A stretch of DNA of 5,047 bases from Cocleimonas sp. (GTDB lineage: Bacteria > Pseudomonadota > Gammaproteobacteria > Thiotrichales > Thiotrichaceae). The position numbers and the translations under genes were made by a program. This document shows, piece by piece, positions 1 through 5,047 of the stretch. Location: positions 1 to 5,047 of the forward strand of contig JAGLDQ010000168.1 of the NCBI GenBank assembly GCA_023145535.1, in the 5' to 3' direction. The first letter of the stretch is position 1; every line of letters starts with the position of its first letter. The notes beneath the pieces are model-generated. The model did no database searches. It worked only from the letters and a program-made list of their open reading frames with translations, and had not been told where the DNA came from.

Positions 1-1571
1 CTGACATGATGATTGATTAATGCCTGATTTCTTTCTGCTTCTGAGTTAAAAGAAGGAATTATTTCATCGGCGATAATAAGAATGCCATTATCGTCTAGTA
101 GTGCATGTGCTTTTTGTAAAAAATAGCCCGTATTTAAGTGATGGGATGCACCTGTAGAGGTGATAATAGGATATTTAATTTCGTTCTCAAGGTCTAAAAA
201 ATCCCCGTATTGTAATTTGATATTGAGGTGTTCTGTATTTTTCTTTAAATAGGCAAATGCCGTAGGACTAGGCTCGATGGCGATAACATTCAAGTCAGGA
301 ATAAGGTCTAGTAACATTAGCAAGGGCAGCCCAGGGCCTGTACCCATATCTAAAACATCTTTATTGTCCCTGCCATATTTAAGTAGCATTTTTCCTGCGA
401 CCAGTGTTTGACGAGCATAACCAGGGTGTAATAATTCATAAGCATTATAACTATGAACATTGATACGGTCTTCAAATAAAGGTTCTTCAGATTCTGTTTG
501 TTCAACTTCAACGGTATGCTGTCGGCTGATAAAGTCATCAATTTGATGGGGAAGAGTCGGTATGTTATGAATTGAAAGTGCTTCTGATGCGAGTGTTGAT
601 AAAAGTAAATTGTCGCTCATTGCAGTCTTTGTTAAAAAATTTATTTGCTCTTTATTTAAAGAAATATCATTTGCTTTACTGTAAGTAAGGATTTTATTGG
701 CCTTTTTTTCTACAGCGCCAGCATGGCTGTTTTTTGTTACGCTATAGGTGCAACCTTTGCTTCTAGGGAAAATATAAAGGCAGAGTTGTTCTTTTTCAGG
801 GCTAATATAAAGAGAAACGGGGGATTTATAATTCTTTTTCTGGTTGTTGAAAATTCGCGCTTCTATATTGCGTGCAATAATTTCAGGTTCAGCACCTGTA
901 CGAATGAGTAATCGAAAGACAGGTAAGCCATTGGCGACTTCTACTGAGTGACGGCGTATTAGTGTGAGTAAACCATCCCATTCATCTTGGGACTCAGGCG
1001 AAGATTTGACAATGGTATGTTTACTGGAAAGTTGTTTGTCTTTAGGGTATTGAACGGTGACAATGGCAGAAACACTGTCAGTCGGTGCGGAATAAAGATG
1101 AGGGCAATTAGCATCAAAAGTATAATGTTCACCCGCCGCGACAAGTTTGGGGTTATCAACAGGCCCCGTTAAAAGGTGTCCGCGCAATACCGTAATTTGT
1201 TCTTTAACGCCAGAAGGGTGGGGGGTGGCTTCTCGTTGACTATTAGCCTCGATATTCATGTGGTAAGCTTCAATTCTTAGATTTGTGTTTGTTTGGTCTA
1301 TTAACTGAACGGATACACCATCACTATCTAATTGTGGGCTAGTATTTTTCGGGGCGATATTAATAAGATCGCTAAAAGGTACTTCTAAGGCATCTGCAAT
1401 ACTCCAGAGAGTAGCAATAGTTGGGTTGCCGCTACCATCCTCTAGGACAGAAAGTGTTCCTTTGGAGACACCTGATCGTTCTGCAAGCCCTGACATCGTA
1501 AGTTCTCGTTTTTTTCTGAGGATTTCTAGTCTTTTGGCAACTGTTGATTGTAGAATTTTATTTGAAATCAT
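1..1571 (-). CDS. XRE-cupin transcriptional regulator fused to a class I SAM-dependent methyltransferase (C-terminus beyond window)
   Basis: I translated one frame from ATG 1571 to the window edge without a stop: 523 complete codons. Residues about 8-72 form an XRE-type helix-turn-helix (MSGLAERSGVSKGTLSVLED, then the usual NPTIATLWSIADAL helix). Residues about 99-176 look like a small cupin barrel with H118, E124 and H158 as possible metal ligands and glycines G131 and G147. Residues about 196-335 match no family I recognise. Residues about 375-523 are a Rossmann methyltransferase: motif I VLDMGTGPG (406-414), acidic E433 closing strand 2, GDF (456-458), TSTGASHHL (471-479) and GILIIADE (496-503). 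The protein is probably cytoplasmic; it may sense a small ligand through the cupin and methylate an unknown substrate. ATG 1571 is chosen because the HTH begins right after it and a GGAAG lies 10 nt upstream. An internal ATG at 620 has no Shine-Dalgarno sequence. Domain calls are firm; the biological role is unknown. Confidence 0.88.
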   Translation of the reverse strand, partial: MISNKILQSTVAKRLEILRKKRELTMSGLAERSGVSKGTLSVLEDGSGNPTIATLWSIADALEVPFSDLINIAPKNTSPQLDSDGVSVQLIDQTNTNLRIEAYHMNIEANSQREATPHPSGVKEQITVLRGHLLTGPVDNPKLVAAGEHYTFDANCPHLYSAPTDSVSAIVTVQYPKDKQLSSKHTIVKSSPESQDEWDGLLTLIRRHSVEVANGLPVFRLLIRTGAEPEIIARNIEARIFNNQKKNYKSPVSLYISPEKEQLCLYIFPRSKGCTYSVTKNSHAGAVEKKANKILTYSKANDISLNKEQINFLTKTAMSDNLLLSTLASEALSIHNIPTLPHQIDDFISRQHTVEVEQTESEEPLFEDRINVHSYNAYELLHPGYARQTLVAGKMLLKYGRDNKDVLDMGTGPGLPLLMLLDLIPDLNVIAIEPSPTAFAYLKKNTEHLNIKLQYGDFLDLENEIKYPIITSTGASHHLNTGYFLQKAHALLDDNGILIIADEIIPSFNSEAERNQALINHHV

Positions 1572-1632
1572 TAGTGTTAATCTTCCCTAGATTAAAATAT
1601 AGAATATCATTTTTTTGATTGTGAGCGTGCAC

Positions 1633-1656
1633 AGTATATTGCCAGTATTTTATACT
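1633..1656. promoter_or_regulatory. Inverted repeat AGTATA-N12-TATACT over the predicted -10
   Basis: AGTATA (1633-1638) and TATACT (1651-1656) are perfect inverted copies, 18 bp centre to centre, with a further AGTAT between them at 1644-1648. They cover the predicted -10 and start site of the regulator gene. XRE-type regulators commonly repress their own promoter from such dyads, so this is a reasonable candidate operator. AT-rich promoters also produce such repeats by chance. Confidence 0.3.
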
Positions 1657-1680
1657 AAACGTTGTTTGAATATCGATCAA
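1652..1680 (-). promoter_or_regulatory. Candidate sigma-70 promoter of the regulator-methyltransferase gene
   Basis: On the minus strand a -35 box TTGATC (1675-1680) is followed after 17 nt by a -10 box TAGTAT (1652-1657). Each matches consensus at four of six positions, and spacing is ideal. An overlapping TATAAA (1649-1654) fits better as a -10 but lies 20 nt from the -35. Transcription would start near 1645. This is a motif match only. Confidence 0.4.
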
Positions 1681-1758
1681 TATAAAATCTAATATAAGGA
1701 TAGATGGTTTGTTGACTTACTAAGGGAAAGTTAAAATGTGAACGTCTATAGCGATATT

Positions 1759-1779
1759 ATGTGCTAACCAATGTGCTAA
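1759..1779. repeat. Short direct repeat of ATGTGCTAA with a 12-bp period
   Basis: ATGTGCTAA occurs at 1759-1767 and again at 1771-1779, separated by three bases. It lies about 80 bp upstream of the candidate -35 of the regulator gene and just before the terminator stem. It could be a tandem half-site for a DNA-binding protein or a chance duplication; no function can be assigned. Confidence 0.4.
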
Positions 1780-1786
1780 ATTTAGG

Positions 1787-1834
1787 CATTAAAAAAGCCG
1801 CATGGAAAAGGATTTCGATGCGGCTTTTTTAATG
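1787..1834 (-). terminator. Bidirectional rho-independent terminator after the DUF2892 gene
   Basis: A perfect 17-bp inverted repeat (1787-1803 with 1818-1834) encloses a 14-nt loop. Its core GCCGCAT/ATGCGGC is flanked by a run of six A on one side and six T on the other, so it can form a terminator read from either strand. It lies 17 bp past the stop codon of the minus-strand DUF2892 gene and should end the gltA-DUF2892 transcript before it enters the regulator's promoter. No plus-strand gene leads into it within the window. Confidence 0.9.
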
Positions 1835-1851
1835 TTTTAAAGCGTTTGGGC

Positions 1852-2037
1852 TTATTTAAAACCAAGCTTTTTAAGAATCATTGCCATAGGGCAAAAGCCT
1901 GTGAAAGCAGACTGAAGCATCATTATGCCAATGAATACAGTTAGCCAAATAAACACAGGGCTAACATAAGCCGCTAGAACAACGCTTAATAAAACCATTA
2001 TACCTGCACCCGCCATTACACCATTACTGACAGTCAT
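1852..2037 (-). CDS. DUF2892 (YgaP-like transmembrane) small inner-membrane protein
   Basis: This 61-aa protein is almost entirely hydrophobic, with two predicted membrane helices at about residues 8-24 and 26-44. The short tail carries the FTGFCPM segment (45-51) followed by a basic KKLGFK end. This hairpin, with a cysteine-proline pair after the second helix, is what I know of the DUF2892 family, found alone or fused to rhodanese domains as in YgaP. Length is normal for a stand-alone member. The molecular function of stand-alone members is not established; the YgaP comparison suggests a sulfur link, but that is inference. An AGGAG lies 7 nt before ATG 2037. The gene follows gltA in the same orientation with a 66-bp gap containing no terminator, and a strong terminator follows it, so co-transcription with gltA is likely. 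Confidence 0.85.
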   Translation of the reverse strand: MTVSNGVMAGAGIMVLLSVVLAAYVSPVFIWLTVFIGIMMLQSAFTGFCPMAMILKKLGFK

Positions 2038-2103
2038 TTTGAATCTCCTAAATTTATTAAGTGAACGATTTTAGTTAAAATACAATTAAGCCAGCATTGC
2101 AAG

Positions 2104-3408
2104 TTATTTATCGTTCTTTGGGTAATCGCGTGGTAGAGCGCCTATATAAAGTTGACGTGGGCGGCCAATACGTGATTCTGGATCTTGCATCATTTCATTC
2201 CAATGGGATATCCAACCAACGGTACGCGCTACTGCAAAGATCACAGTAAACATATTTAACGGTATACCCATTGCTAACAAGATAATACCAGAATAAAAGT
2301 CAACATTGGGATATAGATTGCGCGAAACAAAATATTCATCTTGTAATGCAATACGTTCTAATTCCATTGCGGTATCAAATAATTCTTGGTATTTATTATT
2401 AGACCCTAGTTTAGATAAGACTTCATGGCATGTTTTTCGGATAATCCTTGCGCGCGGATCGTAGTTTTTATAAATGCGATGCCCAAACCCCATCAGACGA
2501 AAGCGATCATTTTTATCTTTAGCGCGATCAAAATAATGTTGAATATCATGATCGGACTCAACAATATCAACTAACATACGAATCACGGCTTCATTTGCAC
2601 CGCCATGTGCAGGCCCCCAAAGCGATGCAATACCGGCGGATACCGCAGCGAAAGGATTTGCTTCAGAGCTTCCTGTTAAACGTACTGTTGAGGTTGATGC
2701 ATTTTGCTCATGGTCGGCATGAAGAATAAAGATCAGATCCAGTGCTTTTACCATAAAGGGATCAGGAATATAAGCTTCGCTAGGCTTATTAAACATCATG
2801 TGTAAAAAATTAGCGGCATAGTCTAAATCATTGCGAGGATATTCAAACGGTAAACCATTCGCATAACGATAACTCCATGCCGCAATGGTTGGCATTTTAG
2901 CGATTAATTGATGTGCTGCAATCATGCGATCATTTGGATTATGAATGTCCATATCATCATGATAGAAAGAAGAGAGTCCACCCACAACACCCACCATAAT
3001 GGCCATTGGATGAGAGTCTCGACGAAAGCCGCTGTAAAAGCGCTTGAGTGCCTCATGTAGCATGGTATGGTGCGTAATAATGTTTTTGAATTCAGTTAAT
3101 TCTTCGTTGCTTGGTAGTTCTCCATTAAAGAGCAAGCAGCAAACTTCTAAAAAACTACTGTGATCGGCAAGCTGCTCAATGGGGTAACCTGCATATTGTA
3201 ACTCCCCTTTTATACCATCCAGATAAGTGATTGCACTACTACAGCTCGCGGTAGAGAGAAAACCAGGGTCGTAAGTAAAATACCCTAGCTTGCGATAAAG
3301 AGCACGTACATCAATTGTAGGAATACCATTACTAGGACGTAAAATTGGAAGTTCAACCTCTTTTCCAGTTGAGTTATCTATCAATGTAATTGTGTCCTTT
3401 TTACTCAT
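2104..3408 (-). CDS. gltA: Citrate synthase, type II (hexameric, Gram-negative type)
   Basis: The enzyme condenses acetyl-CoA with oxaloacetate to citrate, the entry step of the TCA cycle, in the cytoplasm. The 434-aa length is close to that of E. coli GltA. The catalytic triad is visible: H268 in WGPAHGG (264-270), H310 in MGFGHRIYKNYDPRA (306-320) and D370 in PNVDFYSG (367-374), corresponding to E. coli H264, H305 and D362. Substrate-binding arginines R319 and R395 and the C-terminal RIGRPRQLY segment (413-421) are also present. The N-terminal extension (about residues 1-45) is typical of type II enzymes, which are often inhibited by NADH; whether this one is cannot be read from the sequence. 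The start is supported by AGGAA 6 nt before ATG 3408. It is divergent from metK, with the DUF2892 gene 66 bp downstream. I see no lesion. Confidence 0.98.
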   Translation of the reverse strand: MSKKDTITLIDNSTGKEVELPILRPSNGIPTIDVRALYRKLGYFTYDPGFLSTASCSSAITYLDGIKGELQYAGYPIEQLADHSSFLEVCCLLFNGELPSNEELTEFKNIITHHTMLHEALKRFYSGFRRDSHPMAIMVGVVGGLSSFYHDDMDIHNPNDRMIAAHQLIAKMPTIAAWSYRYANGLPFEYPRNDLDYAANFLHMMFNKPSEAYIPDPFMVKALDLIFILHADHEQNASTSTVRLTGSSEANPFAAVSAGIASLWGPAHGGANEAVIRMLVDIVESDHDIQHYFDRAKDKNDRFRLMGFGHRIYKNYDPRARIIRKTCHEVLSKLGSNNKYQELFDTAMELERIALQDEYFVSRNLYPNVDFYSGIILLAMGIPLNMFTVIFAVARTVGWISHWNEMMQDPESRIGRPRQLYIGALPRDYPKNDK

Positions 3409-3432
3409 AAGATATTCCTAGTTTGATCCAGT

Positions 3433-3463
3433 AAAAAAGCGGGATGATAGCAGATAGCATCCC
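3433..3463 (-). promoter_or_regulatory. Terminator-like hairpin upstream of gltA (attenuator or operator dyad)
   Basis: Read on the minus strand, GGGATG and CATCCC (3441-3446 and 3458-3463) form a 6-bp GC-rich stem. A mismatch and a two-pair TA inner stem follow, and after two bases comes a run of six T (3433-3438). It ends 24 nt before the gltA start codon. If transcription begins upstream this could attenuate gltA. If the extended -10 inside it is the true promoter, it is never transcribed whole and could instead be a DNA operator. Confidence 0.35.
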
Positions 3464-3474
3464 CGTGTTTCCAA
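3444..3474 (-). promoter_or_regulatory. Candidate extended -10 promoter of gltA
   Basis: On the minus strand, TGCTATCAT is an extended -10 (TG, one base, then TATCAT at 3444-3449, five of six to consensus). A possible -35 TTGGAA (3469-3474) is 19 nt upstream, longer than ideal, but an extended -10 depends less on it. Transcription would start near 3437, about 29 nt before the gltA ATG. This is motif evidence only. Confidence 0.4.
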
Positions 3475-3577
3475 TAAGTACGGATTATTAAACGGATCAG
3501 ACTCAAATTAGCTCTTTTCTGCTTGCCTCGGTATAAAAGACCGATTATCAAAATTTATGCGCCATCTTCTAATTTTA

Positions 3578-3607
3578 TTACCAAAAAAAATAATTTTAGT
3601 GTAGATT
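3578..3607 (+). promoter_or_regulatory. Candidate promoter of the metK-ahcY operon
   Basis: TTACCA (3578-3583) and TAGATT (3602-3607), 18 nt apart, each match sigma-70 boxes at four of six positions. The predicted start near 3614 lies just before the riboswitch P1 stem at 3620, a sensible arrangement. A rival -10, TATAAA at 3532-3537, has a poorer -35. The choice is tentative. Confidence 0.3.
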
Positions 3608-3619
3608 AGCCCTCCACAA

Positions 3620-3721
3620 CTATTTGAGGAGCGTTGCAACCTTTCCGATTGTTTGATTTTTATAATTGAGCAGTGAGCGAAAAGGCTAGGCTCAAGTAGA
3701 TTTCAATTTGCAACGGCGCTC
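3620..3721 (+). promoter_or_regulatory. S-adenosylhomocysteine (SAH) riboswitch
   Basis: The sequence carries the class's conserved blocks in order: GAGGAGCGTTGCAAC (3626-3640), AGGCTC (3688-3693) and AACGGCGCTC (3712-3721). They fit the known fold. P1 is a 9-bp stem (3620-3628 with 3691-3699, one G-U pair). P2 is CCTTT with AAAGG (3640-3644 with 3681-3685). The pseudoknot P4 pairs 3629-3634 with 3716-3721, including a U-G pair where the Ralstonia sequence I remember has C-G. Characterised members switch genes on when SAH builds up. The metK Shine-Dalgarno starts 12 nt after P4 and no terminator lies between, so control is probably at translation initiation. The P2 loop (about 36 nt) is much longer than in compact examples. 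The motif match is strong; the control mechanism is inferred. Confidence 0.93.
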
Positions 3722-3748
3722 AGTCAAACTTTAAGGAGTACTTAGATT

Positions 3749-4900
3749 ATGGCTGGGAATCATTTATTCACTTCCGAATCTGTTTCTGCTGGACATCCCG
3801 ATAAAATGTGCGATCAGGTTTCTGATGCAATTTTGGATGCCATTATTGCCGAAGACCCTAATGCACGAGTAGCCTGTGAAACAATGGTTAAAACGGGCAT
3901 GGTGGTTATAGCTGGTGAAATAACGACGACTGCCAAGGTTGATTATGAATCAATCGTCAGAGAAACGGTTACCGATATTGGTTATAACTCATCAGAAATT
4001 GGTTTTGATGGTGCATCTTGTGCGGTTTTAAATGCGCTGGGTACACAATCACCTGATATTGCTATGGGTGTTGATCGTGAAGATAAAGAATCACAAGGCG
4101 CAGGCGATCAGGGTTTAATGTTTGGTTATGCTAGCAATGAAACGGATGTTTTAATGCCTGCACCGATCACTTACTCCCATCTGTTAGTTGAGAAGCAAGC
4201 CGAGTTAATGAAAAACGGCACTTTAAGCTTCTTACGCCCTGATGCGAAAAGCCAAGTGACCTTTCGTTATGAAAATAACAAACCGGTTGCGATTGATGCG
4301 GTTGTGCTTTCTACACAGCATGAGCCTATTCATCTGCCAGACCTTCAAGAAGCGGTTATGGAAGAAATCATCAAGCCTGTGCTACCTGCTGAATGGTTGG
4401 ATGAAAATACGGCTTATCATATCAATCCAACAGGCAACTTTGTTATTGGTGGGCCTGTCGGAGACTGTGGTTTAACAGGTCGTAAGATTATTGTTGATAC
4501 GTATGGGGGGATGGCACGTCATGGTGGCGGGGCATTCTCTGGAAAAGATCCATCAAAAGTAGATCGTTCAGCCGCCTATGCTGGTCGTTATGTTGCCAAA
4601 AATATTGTTGCGGCTGGTTTAGCGGAGCGTTGTGAAATTCAGGTTTCTTATGCGATTGGTGTTGCAGAGCCAACGTCTATCTCAATTGAAACCTTTGGTA
4701 CTGGCACCATTAGCGATGAAAAAATCGAAGCAATGGTGCGTGAAGTCTTTGACCTACGTCCTTATGGCATTATGACTATGTTAGATTTATTAAAGCCAAT
4801 TTATCGTCAAACAGCCGCTTATGGTCACTTTGGTCGTGAAAATATTGGCTTGCCTTGGGAAGTTACCGATAAAGTAGATGCATTAAAAGCAGCACTTTAA
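3749..4900 (+). CDS. metK: S-adenosylmethionine synthetase (methionine adenosyltransferase)
   Basis: The enzyme makes SAM from methionine and ATP, releasing phosphate and diphosphate, in the cytoplasm. The 383-aa length is normal for bacterial MetK. Key motifs are intact: GHPDK (15-19) near the N-terminus, GAGDQG (117-122), GPVGDCGLTGRK (235-246), the phosphate loop GGGAFSGKDP (259-268) and KVDRSAAYAGRY (270-281), with catalytic or metal residues H16, D18, D120, D239, K246, K266 and D272 inferred by comparison with E. coli. An AAGGAG lies 10 nt before ATG 3749, and the protein starts at the usual place. It is preceded by the SAH riboswitch and followed 91 bp later by ahcY with no terminator, so the two probably form one SAH-responsive operon joining SAM synthesis with SAH removal. 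Confidence 0.98.
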   Translation: MAGNHLFTSESVSAGHPDKMCDQVSDAILDAIIAEDPNARVACETMVKTGMVVIAGEITTTAKVDYESIVRETVTDIGYNSSEIGFDGASCAVLNALGTQSPDIAMGVDREDKESQGAGDQGLMFGYASNETDVLMPAPITYSHLLVEKQAELMKNGTLSFLRPDAKSQVTFRYENNKPVAIDAVVLSTQHEPIHLPDLQEAVMEEIIKPVLPAEWLDENTAYHINPTGNFVIGGPVGDCGLTGRKIIVDTYGGMARHGGGAFSGKDPSKVDRSAAYAGRYVAKNIVAAGLAERCEIQVSYAIGVAEPTSISIETFGTGTISDEKIEAMVREVFDLRPYGIMTMLDLLKPIYRQTAAYGHFGRENIGLPWEVTDKVDALKAAL

Positions 4901-4924
4901 GTTTAAACATTTAAATGTTTAAAC
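4901..4924. repeat. 24-bp perfect palindrome directly after the metK stop
   Basis: Beginning at the base after the metK stop codon, three 8-bp palindromes abut: GTTTAAAC, ATTTAAAT and GTTTAAAC. Together they form one perfect 24-bp dyad. In RNA it can fold as a 10-bp A-U-rich stem with a UUAA loop. No T run follows, so it is not a standard terminator. It may be an mRNA 3'-end stabiliser, a processing site, a protein-binding site, or have no role. Confidence 0.8.
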
Positions 4925-4928
4925 ATCA

Positions 4929-4960
4929 GTAGCCTGCGTTGAGCGAAGCTCAACACAGGC
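4929..4960 (+). repeat. REP-like imperfect hairpin between metK and ahcY
   Basis: GTTGAGC (4938-4944) and GCTCAAC (4948-4954) form a 7-bp stem with a GAA loop. After one mismatch (C4937/A4955), GCCTG (4932-4936) pairs with CAGGC (4956-4960). The stem starts with GTAG (4929-4932) at its 5' foot. A GC-rich imperfect stem with a 5' GTAG is the general design of REP elements moved by REP-associated Y1 transposases, and the GCGAAGC tip resembles intergenic repeats seen in many proteobacteria. One copy alone cannot prove it is repeated. It lacks a T run and so is not a likely terminator. Confidence 0.5.
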
Positions 4961-4991
4961 GACACATTTTAAATATCAGGAAAAATACAGA

Positions 4992-5047
4992 ATGAGCAAT
5001 GATTATATTGTAGCGGACATCAGTCTCGCAGATTGGGGTCGTAAAGA
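4992..5047 (+). CDS. ahcY: Adenosylhomocysteinase, N-terminal fragment (gene continues beyond window)
   Basis: The first 18 codons read MSNDYIVADISLADWGRK. The VADISLADWGRK segment is the characteristic N-terminus of S-adenosyl-L-homocysteine hydrolase, which splits SAH into adenosine and homocysteine using bound NAD. An AGGA (4978-4981) lies 10 nt before ATG 4992. It is 91 bp downstream of metK on the same strand, with no terminator and no second SAH riboswitch in the gap, so it most likely depends on the riboswitch ahead of metK. The active site and NAD-binding domain lie outside the window, so completeness cannot be judged. Confidence 0.93.
   Translation, partial: MSNDYIVADISLADWGRK

Larger units (their letters stand above)
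1572..1786. other. Intergenic control region upstream of the regulator-methyltransferase gene
   Basis: I see no coding frame here on either strand; the few ATGs on the plus strand are followed at once by stops. It is AT-rich. It holds a candidate minus-strand promoter (1652-1680), an inverted repeat over its -10 (1633-1656) and, further upstream, a direct repeat (1759-1779). The predicted 5' leader of the regulator mRNA is about 75 nt. Confidence 0.6.
3409..3748. other. Divergent gltA-metK control region
   Basis: This 340-bp gap carries no convincing coding frame. The gltA-proximal part holds a hairpin with a T run and an overlapping extended -10 (3433-3474). The middle part (about 3475-3577) is AT-rich and shows only a short TCGGT/ACCGA inverted repeat (3528-3544) around TATAAA. 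The metK-proximal part holds a candidate promoter, the SAH riboswitch (3620-3721) and the metK ribosome binding site. Confidence 0.7.

Noticed and set aside
1..620. Separate methyltransferase gene starting at ATG 620
   Set aside because: There is no ribosome binding site and the upstream frame is open without a stop back to ATG 1571, so a fusion fits better.
723..1172. Short plus-strand open frames (723-911 and 987-1172)
   Set aside because: They lie wholly antisense to the regulator-methyltransferase gene, lack ribosome binding sites and encode no recognisable protein.
1620..1635. CRP-like site (TGTGA-N6)
   Set aside because: The left half matches but the right half reads ACAGT instead of TCACA.
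1711..1736. Plus-strand promoter TTGACT followed by TAAAAT
   Set aside because: The spacer is only 14 nt and no plus-strand gene follows before the terminator at 1787.
4269..4673. Short open frames overlapping metK in other frames
   Set aside because: They overlap a full-length conserved metK and have no recognisable motifs.
4929..4960. Rho-independent terminator between metK and ahcY
   Set aside because: The stem is followed by GACACATTTT rather than an immediate T run, and the closely spaced ahcY suggests read-through.
4925..4991. A second SAH riboswitch directly before ahcY
   Set aside because: The gap lacks the conserved GAGGAGCG, AGGCTC and AACGGCGCTC blocks; its hairpin has an unrelated sequence.

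Overview
The window looks like a chromosomal segment of an AT-rich (by eye about 40% GC) proteobacterium. The hexameric-type citrate synthase, the SAM synthetase sequence, the SAH riboswitch and the probable metK-ahcY operon fit a gammaproteobacterium best, possibly a methylotroph or sulfur-oxidiser relative. The genus cannot be fixed from the sequence alone.

Layout. Positions 1-1571 (minus strand) are one uninterrupted reading frame that runs off the left edge. It encodes an XRE-type helix-turn-helix, a cupin, an unrecognised middle region and a class I SAM-dependent methyltransferase in one polypeptide. Positions 1572-1786 hold its promoter region, with an inverted repeat over the predicted -10. 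Positions 1787-1834 are a strong bidirectional terminator. Positions 1852-2037 (minus) encode a 61-aa DUF2892 membrane protein, and 2104-3408 (minus) encode citrate synthase GltA; the two are probably co-transcribed and end at that terminator. Positions 3409-3748 are a divergent control region. Its gltA side has an extended -10 promoter embedded in a terminator-like hairpin. Its metK side has a well-conserved S-adenosylhomocysteine (SAH) riboswitch at 3620-3721. Positions 3749-4900 (plus) encode SAM synthetase MetK. A 24-bp perfect palindrome and a REP-like hairpin follow it, and then the first 18 codons of ahcY (SAH hydrolase) start at 4992.

How the parts work together. MetK makes SAM, methyltransferases convert it to SAH, and AhcY removes SAH. 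The metK-ahcY transcript starts with an SAH sensor, so build-up of the inhibitory by-product should raise expression of both the clearing enzyme and the SAM-forming enzyme. The regulator-methyltransferase fusion upstream is itself a predicted SAM user, but gltA and the terminator separate it from the SAM cycle genes, so any functional link is conjecture.

The observations most worth following are the HTH-cupin-methyltransferase fusion, the SAH riboswitch placed in front of metK with an enlarged P2 loop and a possible competing helix, and the REP-like and palindromic elements inside the operon.
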